64,000 nt of DNA from assembly GCA_963920525.1 (NCBI GenBank), contig OY986437.1, positions 96,349,175-96,413,174 on the forward strand, given 5' to 3'. The DNA comes from Dichetophora obliterata. Its lineage: Eukaryota > Arthropoda > Insecta > Diptera > Sciomyzidae. This document shows positions 24,190 through 36,252 of this stretch, in pieces. The position numbers were made by a program, and so were the translations under genes. Position 1 is the first letter of the stretch, and the number at the start of each line of letters is the position of its first letter. The notes under the pieces were generated by a model. That model was not told where the DNA came from and did not search any database. It saw only the letters and a list, made by a program, of their open reading frames with translations.

Positions 24190-25345
24190 CCGCCCTCGTT
24201 GAAACCAGTGGTACGACCAGGAGTGTCGCAACGCCACTGTAGGGAAAGACGCCACCTACAAAGCCACCCTGCAGTCGGTTGAAAAGCGTGCTGCTAAGGA
24301 GCGATACAAAAGAGAAGAGAAGGGAAGACAGACATATTTTAAGGTGGTAAAAAAGAGATGTTGTAAAGCACGAGCATGAACAAATTGAAATATGTGGCGA
24401 TAGGAATAAGGCCCGAAAATTTTTCGAAAAGATAAGATGCCTTGCCGATGGTTTTAAAACCGGGTCCTCTTCCTGCAAGATTACAAGGAAGATATAAAGA
24501 TTACACTTACGTGATGAAGGGAACACATCTTAAAGAAAATTTCTCTAATCTCCTAAATAGCGACGCTGACAACAATACCGCCAATAGAGATGATATCCCG
24601 GAAACCCCAATTACGGATGACAACGTCGAGGTTCCCCTGCCCGACTATGATGAAGTTTTAACAGCTATAACTCGGATTAAAAATAATAAAGCCGTGGGAG
24701 TCGATGGTTTACCTGCTGAGCTATTTAAGAGCGGAGGCGACCCTCTATTAAAATGCATTTACGAGCTTCTATGCAGAATATGGTCGGATGAATTCATTCC
24801 GAACTACTGTAATCTCAGTGTGCCCTGCCCAATTAACAAGAATAGTTCCCACTAGTTGTTCCAATTACCGCCAATAAGGTCCTTTCGAGCGTTTTATGTG
24901 AAAGATTGAAGGCTATTGTAAACCAACTGATTAGACCCAATCAGTGTGGCTTCAGACCTGGAAAGTCTACTACTGACCAGATCTTCACACTACGACAAAT
25001 CTTAGAGAAAACCCAAGAAAAACAAATCGACACCCACCATCTTTTTGCTGACTACAAAGATGCCTTCAACAGCCTAATTAGGAATCACTTATACTCCACC
25101 ATATCTGAATTTGGTATTACTGCGAACTAATCCGACTTTGCAGAATGACACTGAGCAACACCAGCAGCGAAGTTAAAATCGGGAAAGAGCTCTCCCCACC
25201 ATTTGCTACCAAATGAGGTTTCAGACAAGACGATTCCTTATCGTGCGACTTTTTTAACCTGCTGATCTGACACAATGTTCTACAAGAGTGTTATGCTGCT
25301 AGCGTATGCTGATGACATCAATATCATTGTCATAAACAAATAAAT
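24190..25345 (+). pseudogene. RTE-like LINE, endonuclease-RT fragment
   Basis: Coding is readable in patches on the + strand. NQWYDQEC (about 24206-24230) and a basic linker ERYKREEKGRQ mark the endonuclease-RT spacer. KAVGVDGLPAELF (about 24690-24728) is the first RT motif. QCGFRPGKSTTDQIF (about 24944-24988) and HHLFADYKDAFNS carry the motif-A Asp. LLAYADDINII (about 25297-25330) is the catalytic YxDD. Stops and frameshifts occur at 24365-24400, 24853 and 25128. The 3' part after YADD is missing. The same family recurs at 36253-37997. RTE clade is inferred from motif style and the tail of the second copy. Confidence 0.85.
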
Positions 25346-25728
25346 TTGGTGTGCGTGTGCTGGAAATGGAAAAAATGCAGATCTAACAAAAGGCACTCAT
25401 GTTTTTATTGCCAACAGAACAAAAGTTGACGATAAATGGAGGTAAATTTATGTAAAAATTAATCATAACAATAAAAATTATTATAATAAGTTAATTTTCA
25501 TAAAAAATCACACAAATGTAAGACCAATTCAATTTGCAGCAAAAATAAGCAAAGCAAACAAAACATTTTCAAGAAAATTTAGAAAATGTGTAGAAAGTTA
25601 TGAATTTTTATGATCACACCATACTTTTGCTGATATATAGTCACGTAAAGCGTATCTAGATATTGTTATCAATGTAATATTGGACGACGACTTGATGTAA
25701 AGTTTTTTTTTAATTTATTTCAACAATT
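25346..25728. other. Gene-less spacer
   Basis: AT-rich interval between the LINE relic and the next MITE. Nothing was recognised. Confidence 0.35.
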
Positions 25729-26957
25729 CCCAATAAACCAAACGGATTCGTTTCGAATTCGAGGTGAAACCGAGATCTCGTGTACTTAGTTTGAAAACGA
25801 AATTTGTTCTCGTTAAATTAAACTAAAAACAAATTCTATATATTTTGCTTAAAACTAAATTTAAAAAAAATAAGTTAGGAAATTATCAGCACGTTTCTGA
25901 ATAAAAACTTCCCGGGAGTTGGAAAAAACAGTTTCCGTTTTTTAGACAAAATTGGAAAACATTTTGGAAATTTTTTATGCAAATTTGGTCATCAACCGTC
26001 AATAGTCATGAATGTAAAAATGTGATGTCTTTCTCTGCTATCTTAAAAACGGAAACTCTATTTTCCAACTCCTGGGGAGATTTCATTCAAAATCGGACTG
26101 TATAGGTTAAAATGAAATGTTAAAATTAACTGTTTTTTTTTTTATTTATACTTTTTCTTTTTTACCATCCGATCTCTTGCATACTAAAAGAATTTCTTAC
26201 TTCTTTCTTCGAAAATGTCAATTGGAGAGTTCCTTTAAAAGAAAAGAAAGGCTGAATTTCTAAACGGCTTTATGCAAAGCATCAGTGTGTTTTTATTTGA
26301 ATTGGTGCTTAGTAGATTGACCAAAATTGTGCCACTAGATTGTTGTTTTTAAGCACGCTTTAGTTGCGCAGTTGTTGAATCTACAAAGCACCAAAGATGA
26401 ACCCAGAGAAACTTTTTTGTTCATCATCTTGTCACGGCCGCTATCTGCATTGGGGAATCTATCATTTACCGAAATGCTTCTCTTAACCAATTTAATCACT
26501 TTGCTTATACTTTACCTGGCATGGTGCAGCTACCCGATAAAGAGGAATTACTTAAAATTCGAATACGTTTCACTTATTCAAAATAAACTTAAAGAATAAA
26601 CGTTCAAAAAATGTTTAAGGCACGCGAAATAAATAATTGCTTTTTGTTATGTTTTTGACACTTAACTCTATGGTTACACTTGAAAAAAGTCTCGTGTTAG
26701 CAGCAGGGTTGATAAATGACACAGTATAGATGATATTAAAAAGGTTTTTAAAATAAAACTAGGAAAATTTGGATTTCATTCCTTTAAAACATTAAAATCG
26801 TTTAAATAAAGAGAAAAATTTCATAAAATAAAATATTGGCTTTTTTAATATTCTCGACTTCATCTCGAATTCGAATCGAAAGCGAGAGCTCGGATCCGAG
26901 ATCTCGGCTCTGTTTTGAATTCGAAACGAATCCGAGTCCGCTCTGTGGTTTATTGGG
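25729..26957. mobile_element. MITE with CCCAATAAACC ends
   Basis: CCCAATAAACCA at 25729 is mirrored by TGGTTTATTGGG ending at 26957. The similarity continues inward with GGATTCGTTTCGAATTC and CCGAGATCTCG in both arms. The ends lack a convincing target duplication. No transposase is present. It hosts a second, palindromic element at about 25897-26102. The 75-residue open frame at 26372 has no recognisable motif. Confidence 0.75.
25897..26102. mobile_element. Small palindromic MITE nested in the previous one
   Basis: The arm GGGAGTTGGAAAA..AGTTTCCGTTTTTA (25914-25954) is inverted at about 26044-26082 (TAAAAACGGAAACTC, TTTTCCAACTCCTGG). The arms are about 50 bp with a loop of roughly 90 bp. It is non-coding. 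Confidence 0.6.
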
Positions 26958-27985
26958 TTATTAAAGTACACAAAAAAAAATGTATGACAACGTAACGTAC
27001 ACGCAAATGACGTTACAAAAAATAAATTATTATGTTCTTTAATTATTGTCGAATTCAATAAAAAAACTTTTTATCAATATCTCTGACCATTTCTTTGTAG
27101 TATTCTTTAATTTAGAATCGCTTACCCGAAATGAAGTTACCCTTAATAAATCGTTACGTGATTTATTCAAAGTTACTAAACACATGCTTGGAAATTTTTA
27201 TGTGAATAGCTCATAGCAGTGAAACAACTTCAATTAACATGCTTACGTGGCTTCGGCGCTTAAATCTCTGGTTTGCAATCGAAAGTTTTTATTTTTTAAT
27301 TAAATTTTTATTATAATACACAGAGCAAACTCGGCAGGATTAAGAAAAAGATGATGGTGGGTTTGAAAGAAGACCTATGCGGCAATTAAAATATTATGAA
27401 ATGCTTTTAAAAAATTAATTAGAATAAATTTAAAAATTAATATTAAATAAAAACTAATTAAAAACCCTTAATCTTAATAAACAGCAACGGACGCAGAAAT
27501 TTGAGCACTTTAATGGTTCCGTTTCTACCTGTCTGATTTCTTAAGGTTTATTGAACAAAAAATTGTACTTTGGAACCGGGTCATATGTAAATTATATAAA
27601 TTGTGGCATCATTAAATGTTGATTTTTTATGACAAGTAGCTGGATAAAATAAAAAAAAAAAGTATGCCGAACAAAAAAGAAATGAGTGAATGCAATATTT
27701 ACCCTACGTCGGGATAACTTAAGCCTTCGGAACATTAGCGCAAGATTTAGGTTCCGCAAATCATCCCTAATTGATTTTTTGAGGAATTACAATAAGCCAT
27801 CTAAATCAAGCAAAAGTCGGACTAAGGTTCTATTAGAATTACCTCTTCCTTAGGAGACTGACTTCTAAGGCATATTTGTCTGAGAGATCGGTTCCAAACT
27901 GCAGAATATGTTATGAAGGTAATGATTACAGGCGTTGGATCCGAAATCAGCACTAGAACTGTCCAACCAAGAATTCATAAACGAA
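26958..27985. other. Gene-less stretch
   Basis: No supported feature; A/T-rich with scattered short homopolymers. Confidence 0.4.
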
Positions 27986-27993
27986 GTACGAAT

Positions 27994-28836
27994 CAGAGAA
28001 CTACACAAGCCTACCTGAAGTTCACGCCTTTTCAAGTACTTGAATTCAAGTATGTTGTTACTCGTTGGCTTGGCTTGTTGAGACTTACTTTGTCGAGCAG
28101 AAAGTAGGAAAGCTTGAAACGATCGGCAAAAGCTTGTAAGCTCGCAAGTATCCAATTAATTTAATTAAAAGTAGGTATCCAAAAAAATCAATGAGCTTGT
28201 GTAGGAAAAGCTTAAATGTATTTGGACTTTTTAGGGTTCTCTGTACACCGTGATTGGAAGTTTTAGGGGGTAGATGATTTCGGATCATATGTCAGAATTT
28301 AAAATTCAAGATGGCGGATAGAGTTGTAGATTTTTCTGTATTTTGATTTTATTTGGAATCTAATGTCACAGTTTTGAAACTAAAGATGGAGGTTAGGGTT
28401 CCCACCTAAATTTTTACCACAGTATTGCCACATAGTTAAGTGAATTTTTAAGAGTTTTTAATATTATGTAACAGTTTTAGGGGGCCACTGATTTCAAATC
28501 TGATGTCAGAACTTTAAAAATCAAGATGGTGGATAGGGTGAGTCTGATGTCAGAATTTTAAAATTCAAGATGGTGGACAGGGTGGATTATTTGGATACTT
28601 GCTTCAATTTCAAGCTTTTCAAGCCTTGTGCCGAAGGCATCAAGTTTTCCTTTACTTGGGACTTCGTGCCGTTTGCTTGTAAGCTAGCATACTTACAAGT
28701 CGCAAGCTGTCATAGGCTTATTTATGTTCAAGTACAAGTTATGCTTGATTGAAAATTATCCAGCTCAAGCAAGTTTGAACTTGCATTTAAAGCAAGTACT
28801 TGAAATAGATTTCAAGTAGGCTTGTGCAGTTCTCTG
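27994..28836. mobile_element. hAT-type MITE, copy B
   Basis: Same family as 14669-15709, with the end CAGAGAACTACACAAGCCTA and its inverse at the other side. It is flanked by a perfect 8-bp duplication GTACGAAT (27986-27993 and 28837-28844). It shares GGCTTGGCTTGTTGAGACTT, AAACGATCGGCAAAAGCTTG and the internal AGGGTT/CAAGATGG units with copy A, but is about 200 bp shorter. Both copies have a target of the form GTNNGAAT. Confidence 0.92.
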
Positions 28837-29084
28837 GTACGAATTTTAAATATTTGGCTTTTTTGTGTTGCACTCTTAAGCCTTTTTGCCTCATATCTTT
28901 ATGTTCTTGCCTCACCTGAACATTGTAAAATATTCCAATGACATCAACGCATTCTTAAAAACAACCGGGCATCTCTAGAAAATAAGAGAAATAGATAACT
29001 TCCCCGAAATTCACTTAAATATGTTCATTTGTTGGTCTGATAACTACTTATCGTGTATGTAGTATAAAAAAGCATTGCTTAACA

Positions 29085-29510
29085 TTGGGACATTTTTATA
29101 TTCTTATTCGAAAAAGTTGGAGGCTCAATAGTAATTAACACGATTTCATTTAAGCATTTAAGGATAAAGGAGACCTCACAATACTTACTTAACTAAACAA
29201 ATAAGAGTATTTACTTTTGCAAAAAATTTTTTAAATGTATTACATGACAAGAAAATAAAATTAAATTTGAAAAAATTTCAGGCATGATACGAGAAAAATT
29301 TTTACCTGATCTTTAAAATATATTGAATTTTCTCAGTGTACAAGCGTGTGTCAACCGGTATAGTGTGCGTATCATGTTTACAAAAGTAGCACTAAAGTCT
29401 CAAAAAATAGATTAATATAGGTTACATTATCTTTGTGCGACTTCCAGACTCCGTTATGGCTTTGTCCCTACCTAGAAAAAATCCTGCAGACCCCCATGTC
29501 AGAAGGTAAA
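29085..29510 (-). repeat. Dispersed repeat, unoccupied relative of the Tc1 site
   Basis: The minus strand matches the sequence flanking the Tc1-like element (see 4525-6570). The uninterrupted ACCTATATTAATCTATTTT at about 29403-29422 corresponds to the position that is split by the transposon at 4609/6258. It shows how the locus looked before insertion. Confidence 0.78.
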
Positions 29511-30160
29511 TTTATGCGCTCAGAAAGCAGATTTTCAAACTAGACTAAATTCAAGCTCTTCGGATGCGAATATAAACTTATTTTTCAAGACAACTCTGAG
29601 ACACACCATATCATCGTGGGAATTGGATAATGTAAATATTTCCGTCATTCTTTTAGCCATTCTAACCATGTTTTGGTTTTATGCTCATATCTTCTTGATT
29701 TTCCTTGCAGATTCAAAATTATTTTAGAGAAATGGATATTTTAACATTAGAACGACCTGGAAATCGTCCTGATCCCAATTCCATTAAGAGAAGCCCCGAA
29801 CATTGACTGCCTTAGACTGCATTATTCAATCCGTGTGTTACAAAGTTATTTCTGCACAGATATTGCAAATTTTGATTAATCCCATGCCTGACCGTATAAA
29901 AGACTTTAAAAAAAAACGTGGCTCTACTAAATTTTAGTTATATCGTTCTTTCAAAAATACACAATGTTTAAATAATTTTACAATGTAATTTAAAATTTAT
30001 AATATCAATGCTAATGAAGATGAAATAAAATTGATAAAAATGCAATAAAATAGAATTTCAATGAATTTTGGTCCCCAACCATCAAAGTACAGTTTATTTT
30101 TGAAGTAAAAATTTTTTTATTTCGTCACACTAGTTTTTGTAACAAATTATCTCTAGACCA

Positions 30161-30297
30161 AACAACAACAAGCATCGATATCTAACAACACCAAGCATCG
30201 ATAGCCAACAATAGCAAGCATCGATACCAAACAACAGAAAGCATTGACACCAAGAAACATTAAGCATCGATAGCTAACAACAGCAAGCATTAAAAAC
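30161..30297 (+). repeat. 23-bp minisatellite, six units
   Basis: Consensus unit AACAACAGCAAGCATCGATAGCC, six copies in tandem; the first three are nearly identical and the last three more diverged. Each good unit holds GCATCGATA. This overlaps the TATCGATA-type word bound by insect DREF/BEAF factors, although only partial matches occur here. No coding role is visible. Confidence 0.9.
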
Positions 30298-30299
30298 AT

Positions 30300-31620
30300 T
30301 ATTATTAGATTATAAACTGAACGATATGTTAATTTATGGAAAGACAGTAAACATAGTTTTATGGAGTCTTGCTAGAATAAAATATTGCAGATTGAAAAGA
30401 AAATGTTCTCATCTCCTTACCCCAAACACACTTTTTGTCACGAAATAGGCAGAAAAAAAGCAACCTGAAAACAGTCTTGAAAATTTCGTTTTGTATTGTG
30501 CGTGAATAATCCCATTGAAAGAATGCACCATAGAAACCTTCCAAATTAGGCTAGGAGTTCAGGGAACCCAAAAAATATTCAATGACGATCATGTAAGCTG
30601 GAATATACCTATGGGAATAGTTGGGCTCTGAAAACATGACTAGGATCTCAAACAACCTTAAAAATTCCAACGCTGCACTGAAGTTGAAGTAGTTTCATCA
30701 ATGACTTTTTAATAATCAAGGAACTCATATAACCAATAAAAATTCCAATGATGCACCAGAACCTCAAGAAATCCTTCAGGTAGAGCTTGGAAACACATAA
30801 GATCATTTTATTTTGCTTGATGAACTCATAAATCCATAAAAGTTCAATTAATACACTAAAAACCTACAAAAGTGCCAATGAAGTACGAATCTTGGTCACA
30901 AAAGAATTTTTGGGACCAATATCACCTCTTTCATCAGTGGAAACACTAACCTCCACCTGGAAATAACTTAACCTGGCTTCATTCTTATCCTTTCTTAGTG
31001 ACCATACAACAGCAAGCTAACGTATCTATGTGAGATACGGTAGTTTTGCTTTGTATTTTTAAAAATTTTTAATAATCTGTACAAAGGCAAAATACCGTAT
31101 TTGCTTCAAATACAGAAGTTTGCCTGAGAAAACGATATTTACGGTAGTTTGCCTTAGCTCAAAGCTGATTTTTTCAGATACGGTAGTTCTAATGATAGAA
31201 AACAGGTGATTAAATTGAAAAATGTGGCCAATTTTTGATGCAGAATCATAAGGGACCATCGCTTTGGTAGATTGGCATACTGAACTTTTTTTTTTTTTCA
31301 AATACGGTAGTCTGCCTTAGCACGGCAGTATAGAAAAGACGCAATTTTTAAAGTCTCCAGATTTCTGTGCTTATTTTACAACTCCCACAGGGAGGATTCG
31401 AACCACAAAAGTCTCCCACCCCCTTTTCTACTGACCTGAAGCAAAGTACAATACATGAAACCAGATAATATTTAAATTTATTTAATTGTTATAGATATTT
31501 CACTGAAATTAAAGAAATTAATTTAAGTTAAGCTGTATTTGAAGTGTATGGTTTTGCTTTAACGGCTCTTTGATATCTTACTTATTCAAATGAATGCCAT
31601 AACATATCGTACCTAACCAA
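30300..31620. other. Non-coding stretch with ACGGTAG words
   Basis: Between 31020 and 31325 the words ATACGGTAGT and TTGCCTTAG recur five or more times, in both orientations (TACCGTATTTGC at 31093), like the arms of a small foldback element. At about 31389-31445 the minus strand has a tRNA box-B-like GGTTCGAATCCTCCC. The 30550-30960 part repeats AAAATTCCAA.G-type phrases at long spacing. No gene. Confidence 0.4.
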
Positions 31621-33387
31621 GCCACAAGCAAAACAAACATCAACCACACATTTCAGAACCAGCTGTCACAATGTCACGTTTATCATTAGCTTTGAACCAG
31701 GCCACAAGACGAAAACTAACAGAAATAAAGTCAACGCACGGTTGTTAAAAAGGATAACAATAATTAAATTAGGAGAATGCACACAAACTGAAGAAGGTAC
31801 TGAATACGAAATACAGGAAATAAAATTAATTTCTCAGGTGCAATCATCGAGTAAGCTTGACTACCTGACAAACACTTGTTTACTTGTTTTATTAAAAAAA
31901 ATCTTTAAACAAACGCAAAAGTGTGTGTGTGCTGGGGTTGTTTTACCCCAAAATGTTTATTTTCCCCCCTTAAAAAAGTCAACACAACCAGGTGTCTTGC
32001 TATAAAGCACTCAAAGCGAAATTTTAGCAGATCCTTGAGGATTTGCACTGACTGATAATCAGAAAATAATCAGTCAGACGCAAGAATATCAGCAACAACA
32101 ACAACGTCTATACGCTCAATTAAGCAGTACGCTCGACATAATGCCGACAACTTGAACAAATTAGCTGACGTTTCTGCTTTTTTTGCTTCTTCTTTTTTTG
32201 GGTTCTGCTTTGACTGATTTTCCTGATTATTCATCGTCTACATTATCAACATTCTTTTGGCAGTTGTTGTCTGTGTTCTATGACTGTGTGTGTCGTTTTG
32301 TAAATGTGTGAAAAATACTTGGATTTAACTTTTGGTTCAACCGGTAAAGTTTTTGCCGCTTCATATGACCTCAATTTTAAAGTCAAAACTAGAGACAAAA
32401 TGGGTTTGATGTACAGCACAAAAACATAAAAGAAAAACTCACGTACTCAGCACACACACACACACACACACACAGGCAAACACCAATCACGAACACGCTT
32501 GACGAAAATCCCAAATACATACAGAACAACCTGTATGTATATCTTATTTTACTCGGGTTATGGTGTTGTTAACAATAATTTGACCTACACACACACTCAG
32601 TTAAAAGCAAGGATCAAAAACAAGAACAACATTAAATTAATGATGAGTCTAATGAAAACGTTAGTTTTTTATAATGTTAACATGCCGTCCCCATTTTTTC
32701 TAAGCTGTTATTGCCTTTATGTGTGTATGTGTGTGTTGGTGCGTTTTAAATGTATGCGTGGGTTGCGTTTATTTCTCTGTGCTTTTTAACTCCCTTTAAT
32801 TTATGCTTATATTAAGTTTAGCTTAAAAGGAACTCTTTCTAAATCCTTCTCGTTCTTCTTCTTCGAAAGTCATGCTTTTTGCTTTTTGTTAAGATTTAAC
32901 AACTTTATACGTCTGCACACCAAAACTCTCCTGTGTTATCAACAACAACAACCACTGTTCAGCAAATCTTTTCCAAATTGTAAGGATTCTGAGATTGCGC
33001 CTTAAGCCTTAGAGCTTTCACTTCTTCAATGTGCATTCCTTTGAGAGCTTACAAAAGCTTTGAGCTATTTACCAAGTGGTCACCTGGTGAGTTGTACAGT
33101 TCGTATGTGGACAGTGAGGCAAATTTATACATTAGGCAATGTGTCTAAATACGAAGACAAAGTGTAAAATATTTTTTCCCTCATCAATAGATGTTGCCCA
33201 CTGTAGCTTAGCTCCTGTTGCCTGTGTTCGAATAAAATATATTATTCAAACACTAGCTACAACACAAAAACACAGTTATTATTTTTATGAACTCTTGCCA
33301 CTGTTGCACTCACTCACCGACACACATGCACACACACCATTGAGCAACAAGAACATTTATTTATTTTCGAGTGCTCGGCTGTAGCTT
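31621..33387. other. Probably single-copy host non-coding sequence
   Basis: Richer in CA/TG and CAACAA than its surroundings and without recognisable element ends. It includes a (CA)n run at 32452-32474 and CAACAACAACAAC at 32093. It could be intergenic or intronic host DNA, possibly regulatory, lying 12-14 kb upstream of the first syntrophin coding exon. No splice-bounded exon was convincing. Confidence 0.35.
32452..32474. repeat. (CA)n microsatellite
   Basis: About eleven uninterrupted CA dinucleotides. Confidence 0.95.
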
Positions 33388-33589
33388 CCCAACGTGCACA
33401 AAAAGGGATGCGGATCCGTTTCGAACCCGTTACGAGTCTGTCAGCGCGGAATTTTCTCTTTTATTTTTCGAAGGACCCGCTTCGAATCCATTACAAATCC
33501 GTCAAAACAATGGTCAGAACTTATCATAAAAATCAGTCTCAAATTGTTATCGAATCTTGTTTTTATTTTCAAAAAATAAGGGACACGAA

Positions 33590-34994
33590 TAGTGTCCGAC
33601 CGAATATTCGGTTTCGGTTTCGGTTATGGACAGTTTCGGCCCTTTTTGGCAGTTTCGGCTGGTTTCGGCTATTCGGCCTCAATATGGCCTCAATATGGCC
33701 AAATAACCAAAAGTAGCCGAAACTTTTGGTAAAAATTTCGGAACATTTCAAGAATAGCGATAACTATAATAATGATTTTTTTTTTGCAGATTATATTGAT
33801 TTTGGCCTACTTACTCCAAATCTCCAAATCTGAAAAAAATGCAGGCCGCTCGCAATTGATTTAGAAGTTATAGGACTCCAAATTTAGAAAAAATAGCCTA
33901 CAAATCTTGATATTTTTAAATTTTTCAACAAATCTACACTCTATGGGTATCATAAGAAAGGTAATTGAAATACCTATTCAACAAGGTACCAATTCAAGTA
34001 TGAAAATCCATGCATAGCTTTTAAAGATATAAACATTTTTAGTGTCGTGCTTTCGTTAAAGGGAAACCACTGGTTTTCCAGACAAATTGTAAATATAATA
34101 ATAGGTATATCTTAAAAAGTTACGAATGGATTTTGAATAGGCGCATTAATTTTCTTTTGATACCCATAACGCGGAACACTAAAAAAACAGAAAGCTTTGT
34201 AGCCCATTTTGCAACTTTGGAGGCCTATAACTTCTAAACCAATTGCCAGCGGCCTGAAATTTGAATTTGGATTTAGGAGGTTAAAATCCGTATTTACAAA
34301 AAATATTAAAAAAGATTGTTTTCGCTATTCTTGAATTATACCAAAATTTTTTGCATCAGTCATTTAGTTCAAACATATAAGTTTGGTTTAATAAAAATAT
34401 TAACAACGCATTTTACAAAACAAAAATTATGAATTCGTCTATAATTTGATTTATCGTGTTAACGCAAAACATTTTGGTTAATTTTATGAGTTCGATGCTA
34501 TCATTTTCGATATTACCATCTCTATTGCAATTACCATTAAAGTTTTATAGGAACTTAAGCCAAAAAATGATATTTAAACTTCCGAACGAATTCTGTGTGT
34601 GTGGAATAAAGGAAAAGAAAACGAAATACATATTTCTATTTTTATAATACTTAACCTTAAAGAAAAACAGAAATACTTTGCTTTGTTGTTCTAAAAATAT
34701 GTACATTGTAAGTGCATACTATTTTGAGTGTATACGGAAGTGTGTAATAAACAATAAAATAAAAAATTTTCTCATTTATTATTACAGTAAACTTCAATTA
34801 ATTATTATAAACTTCAATATTCAAATAATACTTGTTTTGTACTAGTTTTTTAAATTGCATTTTTAAAAACTGAAATTTTCATATTAATAACCAGTTTCGG
34901 TTTCGGTTTCGGTTTCGGTTTGGGTTTTGGCCGAATATTATAAAATGGCCGAATATTCGGTTTCGGCGAAAATTCCGGTTTCGGTCGGACACTA
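33590..34994. mobile_element. hAT-like foldback element, TTCGG-rich
   Basis: The ends are TAGTGTCCGACCGAA and its inverse, followed inward on both sides by ATTCGGTTTCGG runs (TTTCGG tandem, four units at 34893-34917). The flanking 8-mers GACACGAA (33582-33589) and GATACGAA (34995-35002) agree at 7 of 8 positions, as for a hAT or P-type insertion. Long inverted arms include the GCGAGCGGCCTG block at 33750-33890 and 34205-34350. No transposase is present. Confidence 0.8.
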
Positions 34995-35212
34995 GATACG
35001 AAATACAGTTCTGTACTTATTTTCGTTTTAAATAAAATAACCTCCTTATATCATTAGCTATTAGCTACGTGCTCCTGAAGCTCTCCTTCAAACCGAATAG
35101 AACTAATTGTCATAATTTTTAAATAACTGTGATGAGTCAACAAGTTACATGTGACTATAGGATAGCCGTACACAAAATATTTTCCGTAAAATTTTCTGGT
35201 TGGTTGGTACGT

Positions 35213-36250
35213 TTAAATGGTGATGCTACAAGTACAAGTAGAATCCAAGTAGCTGTAGTTGAGCCGTTTTGATAACCTCATAATCCTGTGAGTTGAGTGA
35301 GCATTGCATCTGTGAGTGGTTTGTTTATAACCATCAAGTGTGGTTGTGAACTTTAAAAGATTGTTTATTTTTATTGTTGAAAGTTCCTCAAGACTTCTAA
35401 AGAAGGGCCTATCTAGCGCTTCCAATCTAGATTTGTCTAGTGCCGGGCAGGTGCACAGGAAGTGTTTCGGTGTTTCTTTTGCATTTGGCTTTGACAATGG
35501 GTGTTGAAGGGCAGTCCGATTTATTTCGGCGTGTACTCCGATGTACCAGTGATCCGTAATAATAGCCAAAATTCTGGCTATGCCATTCCGGGAAGTGTTT
35601 CAGGTTAGCAAACCTCTCTATCTACGACCGGCTTAGGCCAAGTAGTAAGAGTGAACTCCTCCCTTAACAGTGTTCAGTGGAATTGCGACTGGTTCCGCTT
35701 TTGAATCGTCAAGGAAGGTTCCCCGCCTAGCCAGTTCATCCGCCTTTTCATTACCATATATGCTCCTATGGCCAGGAACCCAAAATATGGTGATATTTAG
35801 TTGGTGACTAAGCCCGGCCAGTTACCTCTTTCACTGCCTTAACAGTTTGGAATTCGTGCTGATCGCAGCTAAAGCTTTAATTAATACACCCCCAGTTTCT
35901 CAGAGTATATGCCAGCTCCTAGTCGGCACTCTATCTTGGAGCCGTCAAAGTTGAATACTAAATCAGGTCCCCCATTGCGCCACTCTACCCCGGTGGGGAA
36001 TTTGGTCGTAAAGGATTTCGTGCAGTAGAGTTTGGGAGTGTTATAGTTGGTTTTTATAGGAACCAGTTCCAGATGTAGTGGATTTAGAATGTTGCTATGT
36101 TCATATGGCCTATTCTGCCAATTGTAAGACTTTCTTAGTTTAACTGCACTTTTTGTTGCGATAAGCTTAATGTGTAGATCTATGGGAAGTAAGTGCGTCA
36201 AGGCGTTAAGTGCATCGGTGGGCATGAGTAAATACCCCTGTGATAAAGTC
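35213..36250 (-). pseudogene. I/R1-type LINE, RNase H and C-terminus
   Basis: Minus-strand coding relic. The N-terminal piece reads DFITGVFT, then MPTDALNALTHLLPIDLHIK, the linker before RNase H. VFNFDGSKIECRLGAG is RNase H motif 1, with a catalytic Asp. LNITIFWVPGHRSIYGNEKA (about 35700-35800) is the later RNase H motif. The C-terminus has a zinc-knuckle-like FLCTCPALDKSRLEAL at 35400-35470. Several frameshifts and stops occur. The reverse transcriptase part of the same copy lies beyond an inserted LINE at 37998-38385. An RNase H domain separates it from the RTE clade. Confidence 0.85.
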
Positions 36251-36252
36251 CT

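Noticed and set aside
24086..24526. 146-codon minus-strand frame
   Set aside because: Overlaps the plus-strand RTE-like spacer, which has recognisable motifs; the antisense reading has none.
34893..34920. TTTCGG tandem as telomeric repeat
   Set aside because: Only four units, not TTAGG-type, and the same run is mirrored at the other end of the foldback element, so it is element sequence.
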